Shown in pieces: positions 26,291 through 36,642 of a stretch of DNA of 64,000 nucleotides. The number at the start of each line of letters is the position of its first letter. Position 1 is the stretch's first letter. The stretch spans positions 1,980,042 through 2,044,041 of the forward strand of contig JAUHWR010000001.1 in the NCBI GenBank assembly GCA_030427385.1, in the 5' to 3' direction. The position numbers were made by a program, and so were the translations under genes. The notes beneath the pieces were generated by a model. It was given only the letters and a program-made list of their open reading frames with translations, was not told where the DNA came from and did not search any database. This stretch comes from Alphaproteobacteria bacterium (lineage in GTDB: Bacteria; Pseudomonadota; Alphaproteobacteria; Micavibrionales; Micavibrionaceae).

Positions 26291-26425
26291 ATGACAATTC
26301 GTAAATTTTCTTTATTGAGCTTGAGTCTGCTTAGTCTGTTTGCGTTATCTGCCTGCGGCACGTTAAACGGAGTCGGGCGTGATTTGGAAGCGGCAGGACG
26401 GGGCGTTCAGTCGGCCGTTAATTAA
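26291..26425 (+). CDS. Entericidin EcnA/B family lipoprotein
   Basis: This 44-residue product starts at ATG 26291 after AAAGG (nine-base spacing). The signal peptide ends in the lipobox LSACGTLNGVGRDLEAAGRG, the exact pattern of entericidin EcnA/EcnB peptides, with the Cys followed by a short amphipathic segment. Entericidins are small envelope lipoproteins, first described as an antidote/toxin pair in enterobacteria. In alphaproteobacteria single copies are widespread and their role is less clear. Only one copy is present here. It sits between another lipoprotein gene and an unknown gene, probably in one transcript. Confidence 0.85.
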   Translation: MTIRKFSLLSLSLLSLFALSACGTLNGVGRDLEAAGRGVQSAVN

Positions 26426-26428
26426 TCA

Positions 26429-26929
26429 ATGCAAGTAAACCTTACAGAGCTTTTGAGTTATCTTGGTATTCAGGAAGACTTGCTCGGTTATGAAACCGAT
26501 AGCAGTCAGTATCGCGATGACGATAAAGAAAAAACCTGTAGCGCCGAAGTGCGTATGGCGGGGGAGCAGCGCGAGTTCGAGGTGGAAATCCTGACATTTT
26601 TTGATGAACCCGAAGAGGGCGCGCCGCCGGTCGAACAAATTTTGGCGATGATCGGTAAGCCAAAATCCGGGGATCGATGGTCATTATCGCAGGCCTCTGT
26701 TAAGGGGGAACCGTTGAATTTTGGTGGCTGGGAAGAAGGAGTTTGCGCGTTTTACACGGAAATCGTGATGAATTTGCGCCAGGAAGTTTTTCCCGATATT
26801 GACGCGCTGATTGATGAGCATCTTCAGGGTGAGGGCGGTCAGGCGGGACGTAATAAGCGCGGCGGGGGACGTAAAAACCCGAAATTCAAACCGCCATCGA
26901 ATAGCATCAGCATGAAACGCGGCTTTTAA
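26429..26929 (+). CDS. Unrecognised acidic protein with basic tail
   Basis: The 166-residue protein starts three bases after the entericidin stop, so it is likely co-transcribed and coupled. The first 130 residues are acidic and look folded (RDDDKEKTCSAEVRMAGEQR, EVFPDIDALIDEH). The last 35 residues are Gly/Arg/Lys-rich (GRNKRGGGRKNPKFKP), suggesting nucleic acid or membrane contact. I do not recognise the family. Confidence 0.6.
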   Translation: MQVNLTELLSYLGIQEDLLGYETDSSQYRDDDKEKTCSAEVRMAGEQREFEVEILTFFDEPEEGAPPVEQILAMIGKPKSGDRWSLSQASVKGEPLNFGGWEEGVCAFYTEIVMNLRQEVFPDIDALIDEHLQGEGGQAGRNKRGGGRKNPKFKPPSNSISMKRGF

Positions 26930-26941
26930 GCGTGTGATATT

Positions 26942-28597
26942 TTAAAGATACTTGGCTTCGATATGGCGTAGTAAAGGCTCGTGCGATAAGTCGCTGCCCG
27001 TTACGGAATAGATCAATTCATCCATACTTTTCAGGCGTCCCTTTGAGTGGATTTTTTCATTCAACCAATCTTTGATAGGGCGCATTTGTCCGCTGAGGAT
27101 GTATTTATCAAAAGTGCCGATATCCTCTGTCATCTTTTCCGCCAATTGCGCGGCAATCATATGCCCCAGCGCATAAGAGGGGAAGTAGCCAAATTTACCC
27201 ACAAACCAGTGCACATCCTGTAGAAGACCGTCTTTATGGTTATCGGGGCGAATGCCAACCAAATCATGAATTTTATTATTCCAGGCTTCCGGCAGGTCGG
27301 CTGTATTTAATTTACCGTCAAAGAGTTCCTTTTCCAATTGGAAGCGGGCATAGACATGAAAGAAATAGGTGACTTCGTCCGCGCCGCGTCGCACCGGAGT
27401 ATGTGCGACATTGGTACGCAAACGATACAGATTTTCAGCGGTGAGTTCGGGATTGCCAAGATCATGAAACAAACCTTCGACGCGGGGAGATAGGTAGGTA
27501 AAGAACGCCTTGGAACGCCCGATAATCATATCATAGAGCAGGGCTTGAGATTCTTGAACTGCGGCGCCGAGATCTTGCCCGACAGGTTGATAGCGCCATG
27601 TTTTACGCGGCAGACCTTGTATATAAATGCCATGTCCGCCTTCATGGATGCTGGATTTAATCATTTTCAAGAAATTACGGTGATCGGCTGTATTAATGAC
27701 AAGGCGCGTATCATCAGGTGTGCCGCCCTCGACGGGGTTATGTCCGGTTTCATAAAGCCCGCCGCGTTCAAAATCAAAGCACATGACATGAAGCAGAGAA
27801 TTATTCAGCCATAATTGCGCGGTGTTATCGTAATCACCGGTCAGAGGTAGCGGCGGGGTGCGCTGTTTTTGTTGTTCTTCGATTTTGGGCATGATTTTAT
27901 TGAGATCACGCGCATAATCACGAAACAGGGTTTCGGTTTTTTCCAAGGTAATCCCCGGCATATAGTTTTGCATCAGGCTTTCATAAGCGGAGGTTTGATT
28001 AGTTGTTTTTTGTTGTGCCAGTGCGATTTTGCGATGCAGGCTGATTTGCTCCTCTAGGAGGGGTTTTGCATCCTCCCAATTACCTTTGGCAAGAAGCGCG
28101 CTGTGCTGGCTGCGTCCGACATATTCCAGACGGGCTTTTTCTTCCATTAATTCGCCGCCGATATGGCAGTGACGAATGTAGAGGTTTTCCATCTCTTGTA
28201 AGTTGGCGCTGTCCCATTTATCCCAATCATTGGGATTCACATATTCATGTGCGCGTGCTTCGTCGAGCAATTGCTGCATTTTTTCATGAGTGAGTTCCTC
28301 ATGCATACGTTTAAAAAGAAATGCCAATTGTCCAAGACGGGAGGCATAAGCGCCGCTGGGCATGGCGGTTAAAAAATCACGTCCCAATGTTTCCCCGATA
28401 GCCGATAAACGTCCGATATCACGAAAACGGGTTTTTAATTCCATATAGGCGGGGCAGGCATGGACTTCTTCTTGTCTTGCCTGTGGTTCGGCGCGGCGCG
28501 GGGGCGGCGGAAGGGCAATCGGAAATGCCTTTTGAAGCGGTTTTAAAATCGCCTTTTGTTTCATATTTTGCCAAAGCTGTCCGAGGGAGCGCCACAT
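26942..28597 (-). CDS. M32 family metallocarboxypeptidase
   Basis: The 551-residue protein carries the M32 zinc motif HExxH as SSIHEGGHGIYIQGLPR near residue 317. The family motifs HNPVEGGTPDDTRLVINT, RTNVAHTPVRRGADEVTYF and GIRPDNHKDGLLQDVHWFVG follow the order known for thermostable carboxypeptidase 1 (Taq type). These enzymes remove C-terminal residues from peptides in the cytoplasm. The N-terminal 45 residues are basic and Pro-rich, longer than usual. It is convergent with the preceding gene, 12 bases away. Confidence 0.93.
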   Translation of the reverse strand: MWRSLGQLWQNMKQKAILKPLQKAFPIALPPPPRRAEPQARQEEVHACPAYMELKTRFRDIGRLSAIGETLGRDFLTAMPSGAYASRLGQLAFLFKRMHEELTHEKMQQLLDEARAHEYVNPNDWDKWDSANLQEMENLYIRHCHIGGELMEEKARLEYVGRSQHSALLAKGNWEDAKPLLEEQISLHRKIALAQQKTTNQTSAYESLMQNYMPGITLEKTETLFRDYARDLNKIMPKIEEQQKQRTPPLPLTGDYDNTAQLWLNNSLLHVMCFDFERGGLYETGHNPVEGGTPDDTRLVINTADHRNFLKMIKSSIHEGGHGIYIQGLPRKTWRYQPVGQDLGAAVQESQALLYDMIIGRSKAFFTYLSPRVEGLFHDLGNPELTAENLYRLRTNVAHTPVRRGADEVTYFFHVYARFQLEKELFDGKLNTADLPEAWNNKIHDLVGIRPDNHKDGLLQDVHWFVGKFGYFPSYALGHMIAAQLAEKMTEDIGTFDKYILSGQMRPIKDWLNEKIHSKGRLKSMDELIYSVTGSDLSHEPLLRHIEAKYL

Positions 28598-28710
28598 ATA
28601 AAAATTATAGCGGGTTTGATGAGTTTAGGATAGGCAGGAGATTGAAAATTTGGTGAGGCATGATGAGGCTATATATTGAAATTTGATTCTGATTATTAAT
28701 GTCAGCGCCT

Positions 28711-30174
28711 TTATTCGCCGGCGCTGAAGGGTGGGAAGGAGAGAATAAAGGCCGTGCCGCCTTTATAATCACGATCCAGTTTAATTTCACCGTTATGAGC
28801 GCGCATAATTTTTTTACAGATAGATAAACCGATGCCAAGCCCTTCATATTCCGAACCGTCACCGTGCAGGCGTTGGAAGATCAGGAATATTTTTTCTTCG
28901 AATTCCGGATCAATGCCAATGCCGTTATCTTCAATATGGATGTCGACATGTCGGCCCTTTTTTATGGCATAGATTTTAATTTTTGGTTGAACGGAGGCTT
29001 TTCTGTATTTCAGAGAATTTTCAATTAAATTTTGAAATAATTGCTCCAATAAACCTTTATTCCCTTTAATGCTGGGTAGTTTTTTCAAAATAATGTCGGC
29101 TTCTTTGTCGTCGATATCAAAGCTGAGCGTGCTGAGGACGCCATTGACCAATACATTCAAATCCACATCTTCGGGGGTGACTTCGGTGCGTCCGATGCGC
29201 GAATATTCAAGGAGATTATCAATCATATATTGGGCTTTTTCGGCGCCGCCGGTCAGAATATTCATGAATTCCTTTTGATCATCACTTAAGTGATCATCAA
29301 TATTGTCGTTAAGAAAGCTTGCGCTCATGGTGATATGACGAAGCGGGGCTTTCAGGTCATGTGATACAGTAAAAGCAAAATCCTGAAGGTCTTTGTTGGA
29401 GCGTTCCAGTTTTAATTTAATATCATGTAATTCGGTCACATCGCGGGCAACTCCCAGCAAATTAACATCGCCATTGGCTTTTTCAATACGTACCTTTTTG
29501 GTAAAAAGTGTTTTGGTGGATCCATTTGGAAAGTGGATGGTTTCATATGTTTCCGTATAGCCTTCGCGGAGAGCTTTTTGATCCTCGGCTAAAAAGGCTT
29601 TTGCTTCCTCTTCATCATAGCCTTCTACGGTGGTGGTGCCGATGATAGTATCCCGCATGTCAGCCGGATATAAATCCAGAAAGGAAGAATTGGCGAGTAA
29701 TATACGTGATTTGGAATCTTTCACAAAAATAGGATCGGGGATGCTTTCCATGACCAATTGCATAAAAGTTTGGCTATCCAATCGTTCCAATTCAGCGGTC
29801 TTTTGATCGGTTATATCCCTGAAAACACCAAAAATTCCAACAACTTTCCCATCTGTAATATCTGGTTCACCAAAAGATTCAACGTATCTTAATTCCCCGT
29901 CCGGGCGATATAGGCGTAAGTTGAAGCTAAAATCCTTTTGATTTTCAATTGCATTATTTAACTTTTTTTCAAGGATAGGAATATCATTGGGATGATAGAA
30001 GCTTGTCGCGCTGTCCAAATTTGGTTGAAATGTTTTTCTTGAGACGCCGTGGATATAATATATTTCATCTGACCATTCGATTTCATTTGTTTCCAAATCA
30101 AGGTGCCAGTGGCCAATGCCGGCCATTTTTTCAATACGTCTTAAAAGTTTTTTCTGTTTTTCAAGTTCGGGCAT
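28711..30174 (-). CDS. PAS-domain sensor histidine kinase
   Basis: The 487-residue soluble kinase has two PAS domains. The first (about 15-115) ends GIFGVFRDITDQKTAELER and the second (about 120-245) ends NLLGVARDVTELHD. A HisKA domain follows with the phosphoacceptor His in FAFTVSHDLKAPLRHI near residue 280. The ATPase domain contains NLIENSLKYRKA, IHIEDNGIGIDPEFEEKIF and GLGIGLSICKKI. It has no membrane segment, so the signal is probably intracellular. No response regulator is adjacent. It is divergent from the aldehyde dehydrogenase gene. Confidence 0.93.
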   Translation of the reverse strand: MPELEKQKKLLRRIEKMAGIGHWHLDLETNEIEWSDEIYYIHGVSRKTFQPNLDSATSFYHPNDIPILEKKLNNAIENQKDFSFNLRLYRPDGELRYVESFGEPDITDGKVVGIFGVFRDITDQKTAELERLDSQTFMQLVMESIPDPIFVKDSKSRILLANSSFLDLYPADMRDTIIGTTTVEGYDEEEAKAFLAEDQKALREGYTETYETIHFPNGSTKTLFTKKVRIEKANGDVNLLGVARDVTELHDIKLKLERSNKDLQDFAFTVSHDLKAPLRHITMSASFLNDNIDDHLSDDQKEFMNILTGGAEKAQYMIDNLLEYSRIGRTEVTPEDVDLNVLVNGVLSTLSFDIDDKEADIILKKLPSIKGNKGLLEQLFQNLIENSLKYRKASVQPKIKIYAIKKGRHVDIHIEDNGIGIDPEFEEKIFLIFQRLHGDGSEYEGLGIGLSICKKIMRAHNGEIKLDRDYKGGTAFILSFPPFSAGE

Positions 30175-30301
30175 ATTTCAATTGAATGTTTGACGTCTAT
30201 ATTGATGAGTAAGCTTTTTGAGAAATTTCCGGTTATTCTGAGTATTAGTTTGCCTGATTCTTCTTATAAAAGAGTTAATGAATATAAAGAAAGATGAGTT
30301 T

Positions 30302-31666
30302 ATGACGATCGAAAGCATTAATCCGGCAACGGGGCACTCTATTCAAACCTATGAATCACATACGGATCAGGATATTGAGGCGGCATTATCGCGATCGATT
30401 AGGGCGCATCAGGCATTGAAACAGCTTTCATTTGCGGATCGGGCAAAATATATGCACCGCGTTGCCGAAATCTTAGAGCAGGATGTTGAAAAATTTGCAA
30501 AAATTTTAACGCAGGAAATGGGAAAGCCGATTTCAGCCGCCAAGGCGGAGGTGAAAAAATGCGCGGACGTTTGTCGCTATTACGCGGATCACACTGAGGG
30601 GTTTTTGGAAGAGTGCGAGATTACAACAGATGCCAAGCGATCTTATATTTCCTATGAACCGCTGGGGCCGATTTTGGCGGTGATGCCGTGGAATTTTCCG
30701 TTTTGGCAGGTATTTCGCTTTGCGGCGCCTGCCTTGATGGCGGGAAATACGTGTGTGTTAAAGCATGCCTCGAATGTGCCGGGATCGGCGCTTGCGATTG
30801 CGGATATTTTTAAGCGCGCGGGATTTATGGACGGCGCGTTTGAAACATTACTGATTGGGTCGGACAAGGTGGAGGGGATATTAAAAGATCCGCGAATTAA
30901 GGCCGCAACCTTGACAGGATCGGAGAAGGCGGGGGCATCCGTGGCCGCCATTGCGGGATCGCAGATTAAGAAAACCGTTCTGGAGCTGGGGGGAAGTGAC
31001 CCGTTTATTATTATGCCATCCGCCGATTTGGAGGCGGCGGTTAAGGCGGCGGTGACGGGGCGGACGATGAATAACGGTCAATCCTGCATTGCGGCAAAGC
31101 GTTTTATCATTCATAGCGATATTTATGAGGATGTTAAAGCGCGCCTTAAGGTAGCATTTGAGGAATTAAAGATCGGGGATCCGATGGAAGAGGATACAGA
31201 TATTGGCCCCCTGGCGATGCCGCAAATTCGCGATGATCTGGATGAGCAAGTTCAAAAGAGTGTCAGCATGGGCGCGGTGCGCGTGACGGGCGCGGAAGTG
31301 ATGGCGGGGGATGGATATTTTTATCGCCCCGGCTTATTAGAAAACATTCCGGAGTATTCCCCCGCCGCCAATGAAGAATTCTTTGGGCCGGTGGCGAGTT
31401 TATTTAAGGTGCAAAATTTGGAAGAGGCGATTGCACGCGGCAACAAAACACGATTTGGTTTGGGCGCAGCAATTTTCACGCAGAATGAGGATGAGACTAA
31501 AATTGCCGTGCGGGAGCTTCGTGCGGGCGGCGTGTTTGTGAATCAAATTGTGGCATCTAACCCGCGCCTGCCGTTTGGGGGCGTGGGCATTTCCGGCTAT
31601 GGGCGCGAATTATCCGATATAGGGATGAAAGAATTTATGAATATTAAGACGGTTTCAATTAAATAA
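30302..31666 (+). CDS. NAD(P)-dependent aldehyde dehydrogenase, succinate-semialdehyde type
   Basis: The enzyme belongs to the aldehyde dehydrogenase superfamily and most resembles succinate-semialdehyde dehydrogenases of the Sad/YneI group. It has the cofactor motif ILAVMPWNFPFWQVFRFAAP, the catalytic Glu in KKTVLELGGSDPFI, and the catalytic Cys in MNNGQSCIAAKRFI. Length (454 residues from ATG 30302) suits the family. ATG 30278 would add eight residues; AAAGATGAG before 30302 favours the shorter form. The true aldehyde substrate cannot be fixed from sequence. Confidence 0.9.
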   Translation: MTIESINPATGHSIQTYESHTDQDIEAALSRSIRAHQALKQLSFADRAKYMHRVAEILEQDVEKFAKILTQEMGKPISAAKAEVKKCADVCRYYADHTEGFLEECEITTDAKRSYISYEPLGPILAVMPWNFPFWQVFRFAAPALMAGNTCVLKHASNVPGSALAIADIFKRAGFMDGAFETLLIGSDKVEGILKDPRIKAATLTGSEKAGASVAAIAGSQIKKTVLELGGSDPFIIMPSADLEAAVKAAVTGRTMNNGQSCIAAKRFIIHSDIYEDVKARLKVAFEELKIGDPMEEDTDIGPLAMPQIRDDLDEQVQKSVSMGAVRVTGAEVMAGDGYFYRPGLLENIPEYSPAANEEFFGPVASLFKVQNLEEAIARGNKTRFGLGAAIFTQNEDETKIAVRELRAGGVFVNQIVASNPRLPFGGVGISGYGRELSDIGMKEFMNIKTVSIK

Positions 31667-31686
31667 GCAGAATAGATAGCTATCAT

Positions 31687-34600
31687 TTAATAATCCCATT
31701 CCCAAAAGACGCCGACATCGGCATCACCGTTTTGGCCGGTTTTGCTCTCCACGGTGACGCTGGGGGTCAGCTCGATTTGAACGGAGGCGGCGCCGGTATT
31801 TTCGCCCGCGCCGGTTTCAAGTTCAAGATAGACATCATCGGAGATATATTTGCCTGCGCCGACGGTGGCTTCTTCGGTGCCGACGCCTTCAACGCGGATA
31901 TCATCCAGACCCGTTAAATCACGCACCGTCCCAAGCAGGTCAATGCCGCCGCCGCCTTTGCCGGAGAAACGGCGCAAGGTTTGCGCCAATTGCACGGCCT
32001 GATAGGGGGAGATATTACTGGGGTCTTCGCCAAATAAAATGCGGGAGAGGACTTCGTCTTCGGGGAGTTCGGGCGTGGAGGAAAAGGTGAGTTCGGGATC
32101 GGTGGCGCGTCCGCCGATTAGGATGTGTCCGGTGATATCATCCTCCAATTCCGTCGAGGTTTTGACGTCCAGATAAGGGGAGGGCGGCACCGCCCCCTGG
32201 AAACGCAGGATGGCATAATCAATCTCAAAACGTTTGCCCAGTTCCTCATAACGTCCGCGAATGGTTTCCAGTTTGCCTTGAATATCGGGCGCGGCGGCGG
32301 TTCCGGTGATGGCAAGATTGCCCCCAAGCTCGGCATCCAGACCCCAGCCGCGCACAAAAATTTGTTGTGCGGCGTCAAAGGTAATATCCAGATTAAGCTT
32401 TTCCATCATATTCGGTCCCTGTTTTTTGTCTTTCTCACGGGTGACGACATTCAGGGTGGGAATGGTTTCATTAAAACGCTCGGGGATATTGATCTGGATT
32501 TCTTCGGGGGTGATTTGCCCGGTTAAGAAGTAATTTCCCGCGCGTGTGATCAAATCCATATTGGCATTCAGGCGGACGTTATATTCATCGCTTTGGAGCA
32601 GGCGAATATTATTGGCGCGTACGTTTGCGGTCATGTCAGGGGTTGCCGCATTTGCCAGATCAATGCGCCCATTGGCGGTGATTGTGCCGGTTCCGGCGGC
32701 GTCTGTGCCGTTGAAAGACTTTAGAATGACTTCTTTGCCTTGGAAGGCGGCATCGGCGCTCAGGCTTTTGAGTTCGATTTCATTTACAGCGTCCAAAAAT
32801 CTGCCGTTTTTCCATGTGAGTGTACCGCGCAGATCAGGGGCGGAGGGCGCGCCGCCGATGGTGGCATTCAGGTTTATATCTCCGCCGATTTGATAAGCTT
32901 CGGGCATAAAAAGCGGGGTGATGGAGGCAAGATCAAAGTTACCATTTGCGTCGCCGCTTAGCGCCGCATTTTGCGCTAGATTAAAGGCGAATGGTTGCAA
33001 GGATAAAGATAAGGGCAGGGCGGCTTGCCCGGTCAGGGATTTAATCCCCTCACCTTTTGCGGAAAAAGAGGCGGATGCTTTGTTATCTTCATAGAGCGCC
33101 GCGCCGCTTAAGGTGACCGCCGGGGCTTTGGGTAGGGTGGAGGTGAGGGCGTAATCCACATTCAGGCGCGGGGCGGCCATGGTGCCGGATAATGCTGCGC
33201 TTAGGTCATTGATTTTAAGGGGTAATTTAGATAAATCGGCATAGGGAAGCGCCGCCAAATTTAGGGTTTTGCTGGTGAGTTTGAAGTCTGGGATATCGTT
33301 TTGTAGCGTACCGCTTAGGGTGGCGCTGCCGCTGCCGGCGGTCAGGGTGAGAGCGGGGATGTTCAGATTTAGGGGTTTAAAGGCTTCAATTTCCGCATTG
33401 CCTTTTACGGTGAAGGGTTGTTTGGCAAAGGCGTTCATGGTCAGGGCGATTTTTGCGCCGCGCTCAAAGGGTTCCAGATTGATTTGTGCGGATGTGATTG
33501 TGGTTTGCGGCACGTCGGCCTGTACGATATCAATTTGACCTGTTGCGGATTTGATGTCTTTGACATTGGGCAGGTTGAGGGCGGCGGTGACGGTTTTGGC
33601 GCGGATATCATTATAGGTCAAATTATTGATCGACACATTTGCGGCGGCGGCCTGTTGGTCATTGTCGCCCGCAGCGCTGAGGTGAAATTTACCGTTACCG
33701 CCAAGGTTTTGTTTGGCAAGGCTGTTGACAAGATCAAGACTGTCGAAATTGCCCGTGATATCACCTGCGGCAAGTTTAGTGGTCAGGTTATAGGTAAGGT
33801 TACCGCCAAGGGTGATGTCGTTGGATGTGCCCGATAAATCGCTCAAAGTGATGATTTCCTGATCGCGTTTGAGCAGGGCGGATAATGAGGCGGGGATATC
33901 CTTATAGGCGGTATCAAGCGCGATATCGCCGTTAAAGTGATCTATCTGTCCGGTGATATTTGCGGAAAATGTGATCGGCGCGGTCAGATCGGGGGAGAGG
34001 GCGGCGGTATTCTCCCAAATGCCGGCGCTTTCGATTGAAAAATCTTTGGTGTCGAGGTTATAAAATCCGTTTGCGTCAATATGGTTATCATCATTAATCA
34101 GATTGATGTTAGACAAGGTTAAAAGCTGTTCGTTTGCATTATAGGTAATATCATTTGTCAGGGTCAGCGGCAGGTAGGGGCGCGCGGTTTCGGAATCCAA
34201 ATTCTCAATTGTCAAGCGGCCATGATCGGAGAGGATTTGGTCATCTATGGTGAGCGTTTGGGCAAGGTTGACATCCAGTTCAAGGCCGCCCTTTACCACT
34301 TTATCTGATAAGGAAAGGCGGCTGACATCGATCAATAGGTCAATGGTTTGAAAGTAGATATTGGGAATGTGGAATGCGGGTTTTTCTGTTTCTTCCTCGG
34401 TATCTTTTTTGACCGGCTTAGGAATGGACAGCAGGGAGATATGGCGAGAGGAGAGGGAGACATCCAGACCCTTTACCGCAAGATGAAACGGATTAAGGCG
34501 CAGGCGCGTATTTTGTGCGCGTAAAAACGGCGTCTCCGCGGTAGAGAGTTGCAGGTTTCCGATTTGTAATCCGAGTAATCCGCTTAGGCTGACGCCCGCC

Positions 34601-34800
34601 AGTTCCACCTGATAGGGGCTGTCTTTCATAGCGGTTTCGATTTGCGCGGCAAGCCAAGCGCCGCCGTGATTGGTATTTAGCCAGACGATCACGCCCTGCA
34701 CCGCGATGATGAGTAAAAATGAGAGGAGGAGTATAATCGAGAGCAAGGCCAGCGTGGTCTTGCTGATGATATAGGCGGCGCGTTTGATGTGTTTATTCAT
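31687..34800 (-). CDS. tamB: Translocation and assembly module protein TamB
   Basis: The 1037-residue protein has one N-terminal signal anchor (LALLSIILLLSFLLIIAVQG). Long repetitive beta-strand sequence of AsmA/TamB type follows. The C-terminal DUF490 domain ends with the typical LGTVRDLTGLDDIRVEG and VFWEWDY. TamB spans the periplasm and works with TamA in outer-membrane protein insertion or lipid transport. The start overlaps the tamA stop by one base (TAATG), so the two are coupled. It is shorter than E. coli TamB, as is usual in alphaproteobacteria. Confidence 0.93.
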   Translation of the reverse strand: MNKHIKRAAYIISKTTLALLSIILLLSFLLIIAVQGVIVWLNTNHGGAWLAAQIETAMKDSPYQVELAGVSLSGLLGLQIGNLQLSTAETPFLRAQNTRLRLNPFHLAVKGLDVSLSSRHISLLSIPKPVKKDTEEETEKPAFHIPNIYFQTIDLLIDVSRLSLSDKVVKGGLELDVNLAQTLTIDDQILSDHGRLTIENLDSETARPYLPLTLTNDITYNANEQLLTLSNINLINDDNHIDANGFYNLDTKDFSIESAGIWENTAALSPDLTAPITFSANITGQIDHFNGDIALDTAYKDIPASLSALLKRDQEIITLSDLSGTSNDITLGGNLTYNLTTKLAAGDITGNFDSLDLVNSLAKQNLGGNGKFHLSAAGDNDQQAAAANVSINNLTYNDIRAKTVTAALNLPNVKDIKSATGQIDIVQADVPQTTITSAQINLEPFERGAKIALTMNAFAKQPFTVKGNAEIEAFKPLNLNIPALTLTAGSGSATLSGTLQNDIPDFKLTSKTLNLAALPYADLSKLPLKINDLSAALSGTMAAPRLNVDYALTSTLPKAPAVTLSGAALYEDNKASASFSAKGEGIKSLTGQAALPLSLSLQPFAFNLAQNAALSGDANGNFDLASITPLFMPEAYQIGGDINLNATIGGAPSAPDLRGTLTWKNGRFLDAVNEIELKSLSADAAFQGKEVILKSFNGTDAAGTGTITANGRIDLANAATPDMTANVRANNIRLLQSDEYNVRLNANMDLITRAGNYFLTGQITPEEIQINIPERFNETIPTLNVVTREKDKKQGPNMMEKLNLDITFDAAQQIFVRGWGLDAELGGNLAITGTAAAPDIQGKLETIRGRYEELGKRFEIDYAILRFQGAVPPSPYLDVKTSTELEDDITGHILIGGRATDPELTFSSTPELPEDEVLSRILFGEDPSNISPYQAVQLAQTLRRFSGKGGGGIDLLGTVRDLTGLDDIRVEGVGTEEATVGAGKYISDDVYLELETGAGENTGAASVQIELTPSVTVESKTGQNGDADVGVFWEWDY

Positions 34801-36536
34801 TAAAAGGCCTGCCCGATGCTGATGTAGAATTGGTAGCCTTGATCGAGGTCATCTTTTTGGGTGAGCGGGACGGCAACATCAAAGCGAATGGGGCCAAAAT
34901 CAGTGTAATAACGCACGCCAACGCCCGCGCCGATATAGGTGCCGCCCTTTAGGTCAGGAAAGGCGCTGTCGGAGACGCCGCCCGCATCGACAAATACCGC
35001 TCCGCCAAAGCTGTTATTGAATTTCAGGCGCAGTTCGGTGGTGGTTTCAATGATCGAGCGCCCGCCGGAGGGATCGTTTTGTGCATCGATTGGGCCGGCT
35101 TCCTGATAGCCATAGCCGCGGATGGAACCGCCGCCGCCCGCGTAAAAACGCTGTGAGGCGGGGATATCCTGGGTTTCCGTTCCCAAGATCGAGCCAATTG
35201 AGGCGCGGAGCGCAATCACGCTATCGAATAATGATTTACCAAGACCGATATAGGTCGTGCCGGTGGCGCGGGTTTTGACGAACGGCGCCGTCGTGCCAAT
35301 CGCATCAATAAACGGCGCGGCAAGTAGGCGCAGGGTATAGCCCTTTTTCGGGTTCAGGACATCATCGCGGCTGTCATAATTTAGCTTGGCAGGAAAGGAA
35401 ACAAGCGCGTAATTATTAGTGCTCTCGCCTTCTTCAGTGATTTGCAGCAGGTTTAACCCCACACCGAGACTGGCGCTCCAGAAGCGGGAGAGTTCACGTT
35501 CAATGGCGGCGCTGGCATTAATCCCAAGCTCATCATAGGCATCGGTTTCTTCGCGTTGTAAGGAGGAGGTAAAGCTGAAGCTTTGTTTATCGGTTAGGAA
35601 GAACGGTTTCTTAAAATCAAGGCCGACTTTTTGCAAAATGCCGGAAATTTGGGTGGAAACCGATAGCTCCTCGCCCGAGCCAAAGAAATTACGATGCAGC
35701 CATTCGGCCAGAACGCCCGGCCCTTCGGAGGTGCTGTAATTTGCACCGAGGCGGACTTTGCGCGGGGCGCGTTCCTTTAATTCCATGGCAACGGGGACAA
35801 GTCCATCTGCCGGAACATCTTCGGGCAGGGTGACGTTGATCGTGCTGATGAGGCCGGTTTTGAGCAGGGCGTTTTTGGTATCTTCCAGCTCGGTGGCTTT
35901 CCAGCAATCGCCATTATGATATTTGATGAATTTTTGTAAATAATCCTGATCTATATTTGGCGCGCCGGTAAGAGTTGTGGCCCCGAACTTTGCCTGATCG
36001 CTGGCGGTGACATCAAAAAAGACATCTGCCATATGCGCGCTTTGATCGAGAAAAACACGGTTTTTAATGGCAAGCTTATAAAAGCAGTTATCGTCAGATA
36101 CAGTTGTGATGATTTTTTTCTGGGCGCTTAAGACATCCCTGGCCATTAGCGGCGAGCCGGGCGCGAGTTTGAGCGGCGGGGCGGGGCTGTAGCCCGTGAC
36201 ATCAATCAGCGAAATTGTATAAAGCGGACCGGGGGTGATGAGATAGGTATCCGGCGTTGCGGGATCATTTGTGACTTTGGGGTTATAATAGCCGAGCGCC
36301 TTGGCAGCCTTTTTTAATTGTGCCTTAATCGTCGCGGGGTAGGGGGCGGGATCATCCTTATCACGATCATTAAAGGCGGGAAGGACTTTATCTTCGATAT
36401 AGCTTTTGAGGGCGGGGGTATCCTCCAGACCGCTGACCGCGATTTTGGCGAAGGCGGGAGACAAGCACAAGCATAGCGCCGCCGCAATAACAGCGGCAGG
36501 GACAACGCGCAAGGATATCAAATTCGAACGGATCAT
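34800..36536 (-). CDS. tamA: Translocation and assembly module protein TamA (Omp85 family)
   Basis: The 578-residue outer-membrane protein has a signal peptide (VIAAALCLCLSPAFA), a POTRA region (about 30-240) and a C-terminal 16-strand barrel of the Omp85 family. The barrel contains the conserved RFYAGGGGSIRGYGYQEAGP (lid-lock RGY motif), and the protein ends in Phe. It forms a complex with TamB, encoded immediately downstream. It precedes the export-related block, which may be more than coincidence. Confidence 0.93.
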   Translation of the reverse strand: MIRSNLISLRVVPAAVIAAALCLCLSPAFAKIAVSGLEDTPALKSYIEDKVLPAFNDRDKDDPAPYPATIKAQLKKAAKALGYYNPKVTNDPATPDTYLITPGPLYTISLIDVTGYSPAPPLKLAPGSPLMARDVLSAQKKIITTVSDDNCFYKLAIKNRVFLDQSAHMADVFFDVTASDQAKFGATTLTGAPNIDQDYLQKFIKYHNGDCWKATELEDTKNALLKTGLISTINVTLPEDVPADGLVPVAMELKERAPRKVRLGANYSTSEGPGVLAEWLHRNFFGSGEELSVSTQISGILQKVGLDFKKPFFLTDKQSFSFTSSLQREETDAYDELGINASAAIERELSRFWSASLGVGLNLLQITEEGESTNNYALVSFPAKLNYDSRDDVLNPKKGYTLRLLAAPFIDAIGTTAPFVKTRATGTTYIGLGKSLFDSVIALRASIGSILGTETQDIPASQRFYAGGGGSIRGYGYQEAGPIDAQNDPSGGRSIIETTTELRLKFNNSFGGAVFVDAGGVSDSAFPDLKGGTYIGAGVGVRYYTDFGPIRFDVAVPLTQKDDLDQGYQFYISIGQAF

Positions 36537-36642
36537 AGTTTGCTTTTAGTCATACACATATTTGTGGGAAATGACTATTTCAAAAGAGATATAGGCGAGA
36601 TATAGCGCGTTGCAAGGTTGAAGGCGGTGAGGGGATGAAAAT